Counted from the first letter of the stretch, positions 41,258-50,393 are shown. The stretch: 64,000 nt of DNA from Altererythrobacter sp. KTW20L (GCF_023501975.1 NZ_JAMFLH010000012.1:62001-126000), one strand, 5' to 3'. A program made the numbers and translations. Notes: generated by a model not told the origin, from the sequence alone.

Positions 41258-42964
41258 TCAAGGGACAGAAACGGCCGCGACAAGCAGGATGAAGGTGAGG
41301 AAGGCCAGACCGCTTATCTGTCCACGCAAAAATCCACCTTCCATTGCGCCAGTTTCCTGGGCCAGCCATCTCGAGCCTTTATGGACTGTCGCCACGATCT
41401 GGTCAGCCGCCAGACTTCGGGTCCTGGCCAGATGCTTGGGGACGGCGCGGAGCGGGCTGAGTTGGCGTGCCAACCAGCGTGCAACGGGCAGGGGGTCTGC
41501 TTCGTCGAGCGTTCCGACCGGCCAGCGGTTCGCAGCCATGACTCCGATCAGGCCCATGCCTAGCACAACCGGCCACAGCGCGGACCAGACTGCCGCCAGT
41601 CGAAGCGGGTAGTCGGGCGCGAGGGTGCTCCATTCGCTCCACAGCCACCAGGGCATGACCAAGGCTGCCAGGGCCAGCCCCACGGTCGGCAGTACCACGA
41701 GCATCGTCGGACGACCGCCCCCGGAAGCCTTGGCTTTCCCGGCGCTGGCGGAAAGACGGTGCACAAACCAGCCGAGCAGCAATGTCGTCGTGGCGGCAGA
41801 GATGGTCAACGCGAATTCCGCCAATGACCCGAGACCGCTCTTTGCCATCGCCTTGGCCAGTCCGCCTCCTGTCAGCGGCCCACCCGCGACCGAAAGTGCG
41901 ACCAACACAACCAGCACCAGGGCCGCGTTCCGCCAGCGCCCGGTCGAGAGCGCGACGAGCGCGACGCTCAGGAACAGCGCGCCTTTGGCCAGGCCGTGGT
42001 GGAATGCGTAAAATGCGGCGGGCGCCATGTCCGAGCCATCTGCCTGGGTTGCCGCACCGACCAGCGCGATCACCAGCCCCATCTGACTGATGGTCGAATA
42101 GGCGAGGATGGCCTTGGGAGCGCGCACTCGCAGCCCCGTCAATGCTGCGACAAATGCGGTGCCAAGGCCGATCACCAGCAACACCGATCCCGCCATGGTG
42201 GCGAGCGGCACGAACATCATCATTCCGATGATCCCCGCCTTGACGATAGCGCCGGACAACACGGCCGAGGCAGGAGTCGGGGCGGCAGGATGGGCCAGCG
42301 GCAACCACAGGTGCAGCGGCATCAACCCTGCCTTGATCCCGAACCCTGCGATCAGCAGCACCGTTGCCACTCCGCCGAGCGGGGCGGACAGGAGCGCCGC
42401 GCGAATGTCTGAAATCAGCAGCCCGTTGGCAGAAGCCGCGCCGATCACGAAGGCGGCCAGGAGACAGACTTCGCCGACAATCGCCAGCGCGGCATAGACC
42501 CGCCCCGCACGCAGCGCTGCCGGCGTTCCCTCGTGGACGACAAGGAAATAGGCCGATAGCGAGACGGCAGCAAAGGCGACGTAGAAGGTCACCACGTCCT
42601 GCGCCAGAAACACTCCGAGATTGCCCGCCAGCGTCAGGCACCAGAACCCGCTGAACACCGCCGGTTTGCGCGTCCCGGCCATCGAGCCCTGAGCATGAAG
42701 CGCCGCCGCGAACCACAAGGCTGCAGTCATCCCCAGCAGCAGTGCAGCGGGCCGCCCGGCGGCCAGCATCACGCCGAGCAGCAAATTGGGCGCCAGCGTC
42801 AGGCCCTCCACTCCGGTAAGGGCAAGCCACAGGGCGGGCAGCGGCGCGAGCGGCAGCAGCCGCAAGGCGTGCGGACGGATCGCAGGCAGCGATGCCAACA
42901 CCCCCAACAGCAGGGGCCAGATCAGTGCCACCAGCGGCAGCAGCGGGCCGCTCGCCCAGATCAT
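41258..42964 (-). CDS. NuoL/M/N-like antiporter subunit, MrpD-type, third copy
   Basis: 568 residues, about 14 to 16 hydrophobic segments, from the ATG at 42964. The TM7 Lys is present (GIKAGLMPLHLWLP) and another Lys is in GAIVKAGIIG. At the TM5 position, where relatives read FFELL or YVALELL, it has YVAFAAVSL, so the conserved Glu appears to be Ala. The C-terminal 90 residues are long and polar-hydrophobic (ARWLARQLSPLRAV), possibly a lateral helix. The start overlaps the previous subunit's stop by 4 bases. Likely part of one membrane complex, perhaps a structural or altered pump subunit. Confidence 0.85.
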   Translation of the reverse strand: MIWASGPLLPLVALIWPLLLGVLASLPAIRPHALRLLPLAPLPALWLALTGVEGLTLAPNLLLGVMLAAGRPAALLLGMTAALWFAAALHAQGSMAGTRKPAVFSGFWCLTLAGNLGVFLAQDVVTFYVAFAAVSLSAYFLVVHEGTPAALRAGRVYAALAIVGEVCLLAAFVIGAASANGLLISDIRAALLSAPLGGVATVLLIAGFGIKAGLMPLHLWLPLAHPAAPTPASAVLSGAIVKAGIIGMMMFVPLATMAGSVLLVIGLGTAFVAALTGLRVRAPKAILAYSTISQMGLVIALVGAATQADGSDMAPAAFYAFHHGLAKGALFLSVALVALSTGRWRNAALVLVVLVALSVAGGPLTGGGLAKAMAKSGLGSLAEFALTISAATTTLLLGWFVHRLSASAGKAKASGGGRPTMLVVLPTVGLALAALVMPWWLWSEWSTLAPDYPLRLAAVWSALWPVVLGMGLIGVMAANRWPVGTLDEADPLPVARWLARQLSPLRAVPKHLARTRSLAADQIVATVHKGSRWLAQETGAMEGGFLRGQISGLAFLTFILLVAAVSVP

Positions 42965-44436
42965 CGCAGATATTCCCGTTCGGCGATCAGCGTCGCCCAA
43001 CCCAGCGGGCTGAATGTCGCCGCCGCCAGCAGGCCAACCGCCACCGATGCGAAGGCGGTGATCACCGCAGGCGCAATCAGGCCCAGCGGGCGTTCTGTCG
43101 GAGCATCTCCAGCCGTGATCGCTGCTCCTGGTTCGAGAAACCAGATGCGATAGACCAGCGGCAGGAAATAGGCGGCGTTGAGCAAGGTCGAGGCGGCAAG
43201 CACCGCGATCACCCACGGTGCCCCGGCCTGCACCGCCCCGATGCCGAGATAGATCTTGGTTATGAACCCGGCCGTGGGCGGCAGGCCGACCATCCCGATC
43301 GCGCCCAGCGAGAAGCACACCGATGCCCAGGGCATACGCGCGCCGATGCCATCCAGTTGATCGACCCGGGTAATGCCCGCCCGCTCGTCAAAGATTCCGG
43401 CGCAGAAGAACAGGGTGATCTTCATCAACCCCTGGTGGACCAGATGCGCCAGCCCGCCGATCACTGCAAAGGGTGATGCCAGCGCGATCCCAAGCACGAT
43501 ATACGACACCTGGCTGACGGTGGAGAAGGCCAGCCGCTTCTTGATTTCGGTCTGTTGCAAGGCGCGCGCCGAACCCCACAGGATGGTGACCGATGCAAGC
43601 AGCGCCAAAGGCAAGGCAAGCCCAAGCTCGGCCATCAGATCAAGCCCGAATACGTCGAGCACAATCCGCATCACCCCGAAGGCCCCCGCCTTGACCACTG
43701 CCACGGCATGGAGCAGCGCGCTGACCGGTGCGGGCGCGGCCATTGCGGCGGGTAGCCAGCCGTGCAGCGGCACCAGCGCAGCCTTGGCCCCCAGTCCGGC
43801 GATGAACAGCGCAAAGATGATCCTCAGGCTGGTATCGTCGAGTTGCCGCAGATCGGCTGGCATGGCGAATTCGACCGGGCCCACCGTGCTTTCCAGCCAT
43901 ACTATGGCGATCAGCAGCAGCGCGCTGGCGGGCAGGGCATAGGTCAGATAGCTGCGGCCTGCCGCGATCGACTTGGCGTCCTGTTTGTGGACCACCAGCG
44001 GCCAGGTCGAGAGCGTCAGCAATTCAAAGAAGATGAAGAACGAGATCAGCGTGCCCGACAGCGCGATCCCTGTCGTGGCCGCCACGCACAGGCTGAAGAA
44101 GCCGAAAAAGCGCGACAGGTCGGGTTTGTTGCCAAGATAGGCGATGGCGTAGATCGTGGTCAGCAGCCACAGGAACGCCGACAGCGAAACGAACAGCAGC
44201 GACAGTGCATCGACACGCAGCAACAGGTATAGCCCCGGAGCAAACTCCAGACGCGTTTCGTAGATCGTGCCTTGCACCACTTGGATGAGCATGAACGCGA
44301 TCAACCCCAACTTGAGCACTGCCCCGCCCAGATTGAGCAGGTTGCGCAAGCGATGGCTTTCTTGTGGCAGGAAGAAGGTAGCGGTCGCTGCAACCAGCGA
44401 GGTCAGCAGGAGCAGGACTGGCAGCGCGGCGTTCAT
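42961..44436 (-). CDS. MrpD-type proton antiporter subunit, second copy
   Basis: 491 residues of the NuoL/M/N-MrpA/D family with about 14 transmembrane helices. The TM5 Glu is in FFIFFELLTLSTW; the TM7 Lys is in GLGAKAALVPLHGWLP and a further Lys in AVAVVKAGAFG; QQTEIKKRLAFSTVSQVSY is the TM8-9 loop. It overlaps both neighbours by 4 bases. Confidence 0.92.
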   Translation of the reverse strand: MNAALPVLLLLTSLVAATATFFLPQESHRLRNLLNLGGAVLKLGLIAFMLIQVVQGTIYETRLEFAPGLYLLLRVDALSLLFVSLSAFLWLLTTIYAIAYLGNKPDLSRFFGFFSLCVAATTGIALSGTLISFFIFFELLTLSTWPLVVHKQDAKSIAAGRSYLTYALPASALLLIAIVWLESTVGPVEFAMPADLRQLDDTSLRIIFALFIAGLGAKAALVPLHGWLPAAMAAPAPVSALLHAVAVVKAGAFGVMRIVLDVFGLDLMAELGLALPLALLASVTILWGSARALQQTEIKKRLAFSTVSQVSYIVLGIALASPFAVIGGLAHLVHQGLMKITLFFCAGIFDERAGITRVDQLDGIGARMPWASVCFSLGAIGMVGLPPTAGFITKIYLGIGAVQAGAPWVIAVLAASTLLNAAYFLPLVYRIWFLEPGAAITAGDAPTERPLGLIAPAVITAFASVAVGLLAAATFSPLGWATLIAEREYLR

Positions 44437-45941
44437 TCCAGGCCCTCGACCGCGCTCGCCGGGCGCCCGATCTGGATCAGGCTGAACGGAGTCTGCGATG
44501 CCAGGCCGAGCGTGATCGCGGCGAGCGCAAGCAGCAGCGGAACCAACTGCAGCCGGCGCGAAACCGGGGCGAAAGTCGGCGTGTCAGCTTTGGCAAAGGC
44601 CAGCGCGAGCGGTCGGTAGAGATAGGCTGCCGACAGCAGTCCCCCGACAACCAGCACCGCCCCCCAAACCACCTGCCCCGAGGCAAAAGCGGAGGTCAGC
44701 ATCAGGTATTTCGCGGTAAAGCCACCCGAAGGTGGTAGCCCGACCAGCGATACGGCGGCCAATGCAAAGGCAAACGCGGTCATCGGCGTGGCTGTCGCCA
44801 GCCCGCGCATGCCATCCAGTCGATCGTGCCCCACCGCGATGATCCACACCCCTGCGCACAGGAACATCGCTGCCTTGGCCAGTCCGTGGCTGAGCGCCTG
44901 GAACACGGCCCCGGTCCACGCACCTGCCGCCCAGGGCTGCGCGAATGAATCGCCCCCTGCCAGCGGAAACACCAGGAAAAGATAGCCGATCTGCGCCACG
45001 GTCGAATAGGCGACAATCAGCTTGAGCCGGCTTTGGCGCAGCGCCAGAACGGATCCGAACAGCACCGCAGCGGCACCTAGCGCGCCGAGCAGCGTCAGCA
45101 AAACGGGCGAGGCCAGTTCGGGCAGGGCTTCGAACCACAACCGGATGAGGATCAGGAACGAAGCCTTGGGCACCAGCGCCGAAAGCATCGCCGAAGCCGG
45201 GGCAGGCGCACCCGAATGGGCGGGCGGGAGCCAGGCGTGAAAGGGGAACAGCGCCGTCTTCACTGCCAGCCCGGCAGTTATCAGGCCCGCCGCGATCAGA
45301 TCCGCCGCAGCGGTTCCGCCAGAACGCCCGGAGCCGATCCCCTGGGCTGCCAGCAGCGTCAGGTCGAGCGTTCCGTGCCCGGCATAGAGCAGCGCGACCC
45401 CGAGCAGGTAAGCGAGCGATCCTGCCAGCGCGAACATCATGTAGCGCAGCCCCGCCGCAAGCGAGCCGGCCTTGCCCTCGATCGCCACCAGGGCCACCGC
45501 CGCGACGGTAAGCAGTTCGAGCGCGACGTAGAGATTGAACAGATCGCGCGACAGGAAGGCCACGTTCAGCGCGCTCCACAAGAGCAGGGCGAGAGGCCAG
45601 AAGGCCCATTGGCTGCGCGTCTCCCCGGAACCGGCCCGAGCGGCAAATTGCGGCCGCGCGCTGACCAGCACCGCCGCCATCACTGTCGCCACCATGGACA
45701 GGAAGGCCAGTCCAAGCCCGTCGAGGCGCAAGGTGATCCCCAGCGGGGCATTCCAGCCGCCAATGCTCAGGGAGAGCACGCCTTGCCGGACCAGGGCGGG
45801 CACCAGCACCACCAGCGCGGTAGCGATCCCTGCCACACCCAGCAGCGCGATCAGCGCCCCGCGCCGGGGCACCACCACCGCGAGCAGTGCCGCAAGCAGC
45901 GGCACTGCTACCAGTGCGACAAGGGCGAGCGAGAGGATCAT
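44433..45941 (-). CDS. mrpD: MrpD-type proton antiporter subunit, first copy
   Basis: 502 residues, about 14 hydrophobic segments. The TM5 Glu is in YVALELLTVAAVAL; the TM7 Lys in AVKTALFPFHAWLPPAH; ALRQSRLKLIVAYSTVAQIGY is the usual loop, and GLPPSGGFTAKYLML a late helix. Of the three D-type genes this, next to mrpC, is the one in the usual mrpD position. Overlaps mrpC and the next subunit by 4 bases. Confidence 0.9.
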   Translation of the reverse strand: MILSLALVALVAVPLLAALLAVVVPRRGALIALLGVAGIATALVVLVPALVRQGVLSLSIGGWNAPLGITLRLDGLGLAFLSMVATVMAAVLVSARPQFAARAGSGETRSQWAFWPLALLLWSALNVAFLSRDLFNLYVALELLTVAAVALVAIEGKAGSLAAGLRYMMFALAGSLAYLLGVALLYAGHGTLDLTLLAAQGIGSGRSGGTAAADLIAAGLITAGLAVKTALFPFHAWLPPAHSGAPAPASAMLSALVPKASFLILIRLWFEALPELASPVLLTLLGALGAAAVLFGSVLALRQSRLKLIVAYSTVAQIGYLFLVFPLAGGDSFAQPWAAGAWTGAVFQALSHGLAKAAMFLCAGVWIIAVGHDRLDGMRGLATATPMTAFAFALAAVSLVGLPPSGGFTAKYLMLTSAFASGQVVWGAVLVVGGLLSAAYLYRPLALAFAKADTPTFAPVSRRLQLVPLLLALAAITLGLASQTPFSLIQIGRPASAVEGLE

Positions 45942-46294
45942 TCGGGCGGGTCTTCGTGTGATGACGGGTGCGGACCCCCATCAATCGTATCGGCGTCTTC
46001 AGGAAGGCAGGCCTTTCCGCTGATCCGCACATAGGCCAGCACCAGACCGACGCCGAGCGCGGTAGCCGCCAGCGCGACCACGATGCCGGTGATGATCAGC
46101 GCCTGCGGCACCGGGTCGGTGGCCCCTGTTGGCGTACGCGCGGCAGTCGCTCCGAACAGCAGGAAAATGCCCGATCCGATGACATTGAACGCCAGCAGGC
46201 GGCGCAGCAGGTGCACCTGCGTGACGAAGCCGTAGAGCCCCAGGCCGATCAGCGCCGCGCCGCATAGCCCGAATATCGTTGCAGAGGTGATCAT
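45938..46294 (-). CDS. mrpC: Na+/H+ antiporter subunit MrpC (NuoK-like)
   Basis: 118 residues with three transmembrane segments, related to NuoK. Motifs: GFVTQVHLLRRLLAFNVIGSGIFLL and DPVPQALIITGIVVALAATALG, as in MrpC. A polar tail of about 25 residues ends with SSHEDPPE. It lies between the MrpB-type protein and mrpD, the standard place. Confidence 0.92.
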   Translation of the reverse strand: MITSATIFGLCGAALIGLGLYGFVTQVHLLRRLLAFNVIGSGIFLLFGATAARTPTGATDPVPQALIITGIVVALAATALGVGLVLAYVRISGKACLPEDADTIDGGPHPSSHEDPPE

Positions 46295-46304
46295 AACGGG
46301 GCGA

Positions 46305-47264
46305 TCATGGCGAAGGATCCGGAGTACCGAGCACCAGCAGCGCCAGCGTGGCAGCGATCGACAGGGTCAATGCAGCTTCGATGGTAAGGATCAGCGGCTT
46401 GGCATAGGTGGGCGGCAAGCCGAGAAATGTGCCCGCCATCGCGCCGGCGATTCCGATGCCGAGGAACACCAGCGGCCCGGCGACCAACACTGCCCGCAGT
46501 CCAACCGAAACCATGCGCGGGACGGGCATCAGCCCGGCCATCATGATCAGCAGCCAGACCGCCGCAAGCACGGTTCCGCCCTGGAAGGCACCGCCCGGAT
46601 AGGAGGAGCCGGCCCAGACCAGATAGACCCCAAGCAGCAGTCCGAAGGGTGGCAAAAGCCGTCCGAAAGTGGCCATCACCCCGCCTGGGCGCGCATGTTG
46701 GCGCAACCCTGCGCGGCGGCCCCAGTCACGATCGCGCGCCAGTGACCACAGCCCGACCAATGCCGCCAACAGCACCACACTTTCGAGCAACGTGTCCCAG
46801 CCGCGGAAATTGATCAGCACCGCGGTCACCGGGTTGGCGGATCCCGATACAGCCAGGTTATCCGCCACCGCATCACGCAGGCCGGTGGAGTCCGGCAGCG
46901 ACAGAAAGGCCCAGCCAAGCACGCCGCTGATTGAGCCTGCCACGACCATGCTCGCAAGCCGGGCGCCTGCGGGCGGTCTGCGCATTTCGTCGCTTGTGTT
47001 GTTCCCGGCAGGCGTAGTGACCCTTGAGAGCCGGGCAACGGCCCCGATCAGCAGAACTCCGGTCAGTCCGGCGCCGAGCGCGGCCTCGGTCAGTGCCACA
47101 TCGATCGCCCCCAGCCGCAACCATGCGATGGCGACGAACACGCCATAGACAATGAAGAACACCACCGCCCCGAACAGATCGCGCACGGTGATCGCGAACA
47201 GTCCGGCCCCCAGGATCAGGGCGGCCAGGATCAGGTCGAAGCCGAGGGCTGATATTCCGGTCAA
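46305..47264 (-). CDS. DUF4040 plus MrpB fusion subunit
   Basis: 319 residues. The N-terminal 85 residues (FFIVYGVFVAIAWLRLGAIDVALTEAALGAG) are a DUF4040 domain, equivalent to the last helices of MrpA. The C-terminal half contains RGWDTLLESVVLL (MrpA/MbhE-like tail) followed by an MnhB domain with PGGAFQGGTVLAAVW. A TTG start at 47264 overlaps the mrpG stop. The long MrpA pump domain is absent here, so this is the archaeal or cyanobacterial-like split arrangement rather than the alphaproteobacterial pha type. Confidence 0.85.
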   Translation of the reverse strand: MTGISALGFDLILAALILGAGLFAITVRDLFGAVVFFIVYGVFVAIAWLRLGAIDVALTEAALGAGLTGVLLIGAVARLSRVTTPAGNNTSDEMRRPPAGARLASMVVAGSISGVLGWAFLSLPDSTGLRDAVADNLAVSGSANPVTAVLINFRGWDTLLESVVLLAALVGLWSLARDRDWGRRAGLRQHARPGGVMATFGRLLPPFGLLLGVYLVWAGSSYPGGAFQGGTVLAAVWLLIMMAGLMPVPRMVSVGLRAVLVAGPLVFLGIGIAGAMAGTFLGLPPTYAKPLILTIEAALTLSIAATLALLVLGTPDPSP

Positions 47265-47620
47265 GGGTCACCCCGCAGAGTGCTTTCCGCCGGGTCATGT
47301 GCATCGGCCGAACGTTCTGCGGATTGCTCGCCGCTTTGCCAGGCAGAGCGGGCGACAAGCTGCGCGGTTGTGCCCGCAGCCACAAGCGCCAGGGCCCAGA
47401 CAAGCGCCAGTTTGCCAAGTGTCAGCAAGTCGGGTGCCTGGAACGCCAGCCCCAGGATCAGCAGGCCAAGCCCGACATTGTCTGCCTTGGTCAGCGCGTG
47501 CAACCGGCTGAGCGTGTCGGGAAAGCGGATGATCCCCGCAGTCCCGGCAAAAAAGAACAGCATTCCTGTGCCCGTAAGCACTATCGTCAGCGCGTCAGCC
47601 AGCATCGGCTGCTCGTACAC
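47261..47620 (-). CDS. mrpG: Na+/H+ antiporter subunit MrpG
   Basis: 119 residues with three hydrophobic segments. The conserved loop is FPDTLSRLHALTKADNVG, a signature of MrpG. The start is GTG at 47620 or ATG at 47605; both overlap mrpF. Tail is polar and charged. Confidence 0.9.
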   Translation of the reverse strand: MYEQPMLADALTIVLTGTGMLFFFAGTAGIIRFPDTLSRLHALTKADNVGLGLLILGLAFQAPDLLTLGKLALVWALALVAAGTTAQLVARSAWQSGEQSAERSADAHDPAESTLRGDP

Positions 47621-47939
47621 TCGGGCGCCGCGCGCCGTCAGACAAGCCGGCTACCTCTTCCTCGGGCCCTTCCTCGGGATCCCCGCTGCCGTCGCTGCTC
47701 TGTGCCTTCACAAAAGCAATTGCAGCGAAGGCGGCGAGCAGCGCCAGAACCAGCGCCACATCAACCATCGCCCAGTCGGTTGCCGCCGCCAGCAGCAGAA
47801 CCGTGCCGACGCCTCCCGTGCCGACCAGTTGCGCCGCCATCATCCGGTCGGCTGCCTGTGGCCCGCGCCAGATGCGCCACATCGCGCCCGCGAGGCTGAG
47901 CAGGAGCAAAGCTCCCAGCGCGAGCAGCCAGGCAGTCAT
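47595..47939 (-). CDS. mrpF: Cation/proton antiporter subunit MrpF
   Basis: 114 residues with three hydrophobic segments. The motif RIWRGPQAADRMMAAQLVGT is the MrpF signature (RGP..ADR). The C-terminal tail is acidic and Ser-rich (SGDPEEGPEEEV). It overlaps mrpE by 4 bases and mrpG by 26 to 11 bases. Confidence 0.92.
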   Translation of the reverse strand: MTAWLLALGALLLLSLAGAMWRIWRGPQAADRMMAAQLVGTGGVGTVLLLAAATDWAMVDVALVLALLAAFAAIAFVKAQSSDGSGDPEEGPEEEVAGLSDGARRPSVRAADAG

Positions 47940-48448
47940 GTAACGCCTCCGCTGGTCCTTGCCCGGTTGATCGTTCCCCGGACGCGGCGCTCCTCCTCCC
48001 GCACGGCAGCTTCGATATCATGATCGAGATCGAGCACATGGACCAGCAGGTGATCACCGTCGCATCCCGCAGCAAGCGTCCCGGGCATCAGCGACAATTC
48101 ACCGCCAAGCGCCACCCGGCCGCCCTCGGGAAGAGCGACGGCGATCCGGAGTCTGCCCGGCCGGATCGGGAGCTGCGGGTGGAAGGCACGCCGTGCGACG
48201 TCGATCCCGCCGATGAGCGATTGCCAGACAAATCGCGGGAACAAGGCGGCAAGGGGGCCAAACCGCAGCGGCACACCACCCGGCAACAGGAAGAGGCTGA
48301 GCCAGGTTGCGAGTGGTACGATGATCGCGCCGACAACCAGCGCCTCTCCGCCACCCCCCGCGAGCACGAGCCAGATCACCGCGAGGGGAACGCCGCGTCG
48401 CGCGGCCCGTCCTATCCGCGAGCTGTCAAATGTCAGTCCACCGCTCAT
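47936..48448 (-). CDS. mrpE: Cation/proton antiporter subunit MrpE
   Basis: 170 residues. Two hydrophobic segments at the N-terminal half, then the MrpE pattern with IGGIDVARRAFHP, a region of LSLMPGTLAAG and a polar, charged C-terminus (HVLDLDHDIEAAVREEERR). It is the first gene of the operon; upstream is about 300 bases without a gene. Confidence 0.88.
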   Translation of the reverse strand: MSGGLTFDSSRIGRAARRGVPLAVIWLVLAGGGGEALVVGAIIVPLATWLSLFLLPGGVPLRFGPLAALFPRFVWQSLIGGIDVARRAFHPQLPIRPGRLRIAVALPEGGRVALGGELSLMPGTLAAGCDGDHLLVHVLDLDHDIEAAVREEERRVRGTINRARTSGGVT

Positions 48449-48752
48449 GCCATTGTATGCTTAGCGGCCCCATCGCTTCTTGCCACCCGCAAACGGCCCT
48501 TAGTGAGGGGCAGATTCGCTCACGTTACTGTCGAAGCCTACCAGCTGCCAAGGCCAGGCATTGCGCCCATTCAAGCAGTATCCACGTTTTGTCCGGATTC
48601 GGGAGGTCGACTGATCAGCTCGCAGAACCGCAATGAGGGTGAAAAGCCGCCATCATGCCGGCCCAGGCGAGACAATCACCCAGTTCTCATCTTCATGCCG
48701 TCGGGTGCGCCAATTCTGTGCGCTGCTTTCACCGGTTGCTTGAGTGCATGCG
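48449..48752. other. 304-base gene-free stretch upstream of the Mrp operon
   Basis: No plausible coding region in either strand. It must hold the mrpE promoter, but no convincing -35/-10 pair was found. At 48700-48712 there is a near copy of the tRNA-Arg 3' end, listed separately. Confidence 0.6.
48700..48712 (+). repeat. Near copy of the tRNA-Arg 3' end
   Basis: Reads GTCGGGTGCGCCA, matching tRNA bases 40852-40864 (GTCGGGTGCACCA) at 12 of 13 positions. Being on the far side of the Mrp operon from the tRNA and the recombinase remnant, it could be one end of an old insertion. The match is short and may be chance. Confidence 0.35.
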
Positions 48753-50393
48753 TCAAATCTCGTTTGCCGCGGCGAACCGGTTGATGTGCTCGGCAGCGCG
48801 GAAGGCAAGGGCTTCGATGGTGTGGGTTGGCTGGCCGCGTGTGGAAGTCGGCAGGCTGGAACCGTCGCACAGGAACAGGTTCGTCACATCGTGCGTGCGA
48901 TGGTACTTGTCGATTACCGAGGTCGTCGGGTCGTCGCCCATGCGGCATGTGCCCAGCAGGTGGACACCGCCATTGGCCGGGCCAACCTCGCTTGGCACGA
49001 TCTGGACTGCGCCGGCGGCATCCATGATCTCGACCGCCCGATCGACCATGAACTGAGCGTGCTTCATGTCGTCCGGATGGTCCTTGTAGGTCACCCGCAT
49101 GGCCGAAACACCCCAGTCGTCCTTCAGGTCGGGGTCGATGTCGATCCGGTTGGTCGGCTGCGCCAGCGACGTGCCGTGGCCCGCGCAATTCATCCAGTGG
49201 GTGTAGCTTTCGAGATAGTCCTTGAACTCCGGCCCCCAGGTCGGCGTGCCTTCCGGAACGTTCTGGCCCCAGGTCAGCGGGCCGCCGGATCGCGCCGTAA
49301 AGCCGCCACCGCCATAGAAGCCGCGCGCCGGATCGGAATTGTAGAAATCGTGCAGCATCATGGTGACGTTGGCACCCTTGTACTCGTTCAATGGCTCCTC
49401 GAACCGCGCCTGTGCGCCGCCGCCCTTGTTGAGCATCAGGTTGCGGCCCACCATGTCGCTGGAATTGGCAAGGCCCGTGGGTTGCGCGTTGGTGGCGGAA
49501 TTGAGTAGCAGTTTGGGCGTTTCGGAGCCATTGGCGCAGACCACCACGGCGCGGGCGTGCTGGAACTGCTCCACCCGATCACCATCGAAATAGTGTACGC
49601 CGGTGGCGCGGCCGGCATCATTCATGCCGATCTGGAACACATAGCTGTTGGAGCGGACCTCGCAATTGCCGCTTTCTTCCGCTTCCGGGATGACGGTCCA
49701 GACCGACGAATTTTTGGCCTTCACCTCGCAGGCAAAGCCGCCGCACAGCCCGCATTGCACGCAGGCCGGGCGACCCCGGTAAACGGTCGAATTGATTGCC
49801 ATCGGCGAAGGGAAGGGGTGCAGCCCCAGCGCCCGCGCACCGCGTTCGAACAGCACGCCGGACGATTTGATCGGCAGGTGCGGCATCGGGTAGGGCCTAG
49901 AGTGGAACGAGGCGAAGGGGCTGGCGCCCGCCAGGCCCGATACGCCGACTTCCCATTCCACCTTGCAGTAATAGGGTTCCAGCTCGGCATATGTGATCGG
50001 CCAGTCCACCAGGTCCGCGCCCTCGATCGGGCCGAGGACGCTGCGTTCGATGAAGTCGATCTCGTGGAGCCGCCAGAAGTTGGCATTGAAGTGTGAACTG
50101 CTCCCACCCACGACGCGGGCATAGGTCATCGAATTGCGCCGCACCGCCACCTCGCTTTCGTCGCGGCGGAAGGTCTGCGGATTGGTGGCCGGGTTGTTCG
50201 TGATGCCCGAGAGGTGGCGGTATTTCAGTTCGTCGTGCTCGAACTCCCAGGCATCGAGCCGCGGCCCCTGCTCCATGATGACCACGCTGTGGCCGGCCAG
50301 GGCCAGCTCCCGCGCCACGATGCCGCCTGCCGATCCGGACCCGACCACGATGAAATCGACCGTCTCGCTGGTCGGAAATGTCTTGCGTTCCAT
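48753..50393 (-). CDS. GMC-family flavoprotein dehydrogenase
   Basis: 546 residues, related to the large subunit of gluconate/sorbitol/glucose FAD dehydrogenases. The FAD fingerprint is VVGSGSAGGIVARELA near residue 16; a Cys-rich piece, RPACVQCGLCGGFAC, may hold an iron-sulphur cluster as in FAD-glucose dehydrogenase. The substrate-site His is in HLLGTCRMG, and the C-terminal GQPTHTIEALAFRAA is typical. It lies 12 bases after the gene for its partner subunit. The substrate is not deducible. No cytochrome subunit gene follows. Confidence 0.9.
   Translation of the reverse strand: MERKTFPTSETVDFIVVGSGSAGGIVARELALAGHSVVIMEQGPRLDAWEFEHDELKYRHLSGITNNPATNPQTFRRDESEVAVRRNSMTYARVVGGSSSHFNANFWRLHEIDFIERSVLGPIEGADLVDWPITYAELEPYYCKVEWEVGVSGLAGASPFASFHSRPYPMPHLPIKSSGVLFERGARALGLHPFPSPMAINSTVYRGRPACVQCGLCGGFACEVKAKNSSVWTVIPEAEESGNCEVRSNSYVFQIGMNDAGRATGVHYFDGDRVEQFQHARAVVVCANGSETPKLLLNSATNAQPTGLANSSDMVGRNLMLNKGGGAQARFEEPLNEYKGANVTMMLHDFYNSDPARGFYGGGGFTARSGGPLTWGQNVPEGTPTWGPEFKDYLESYTHWMNCAGHGTSLAQPTNRIDIDPDLKDDWGVSAMRVTYKDHPDDMKHAQFMVDRAVEIMDAAGAVQIVPSEVGPANGGVHLLGTCRMGDDPTTSVIDKYHRTHDVTNLFLCDGSSLPTSTRGQPTHTIEALAFRAAEHINRFAAANEI

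Noticed and set aside
42965-43318. 5' extension of the third antiporter frame
   Set aside because: It runs in another frame inside the second antiporter subunit and is Gly/Arg-rich. The real start is the ATG at 42964, overlapping the neighbour's stop.
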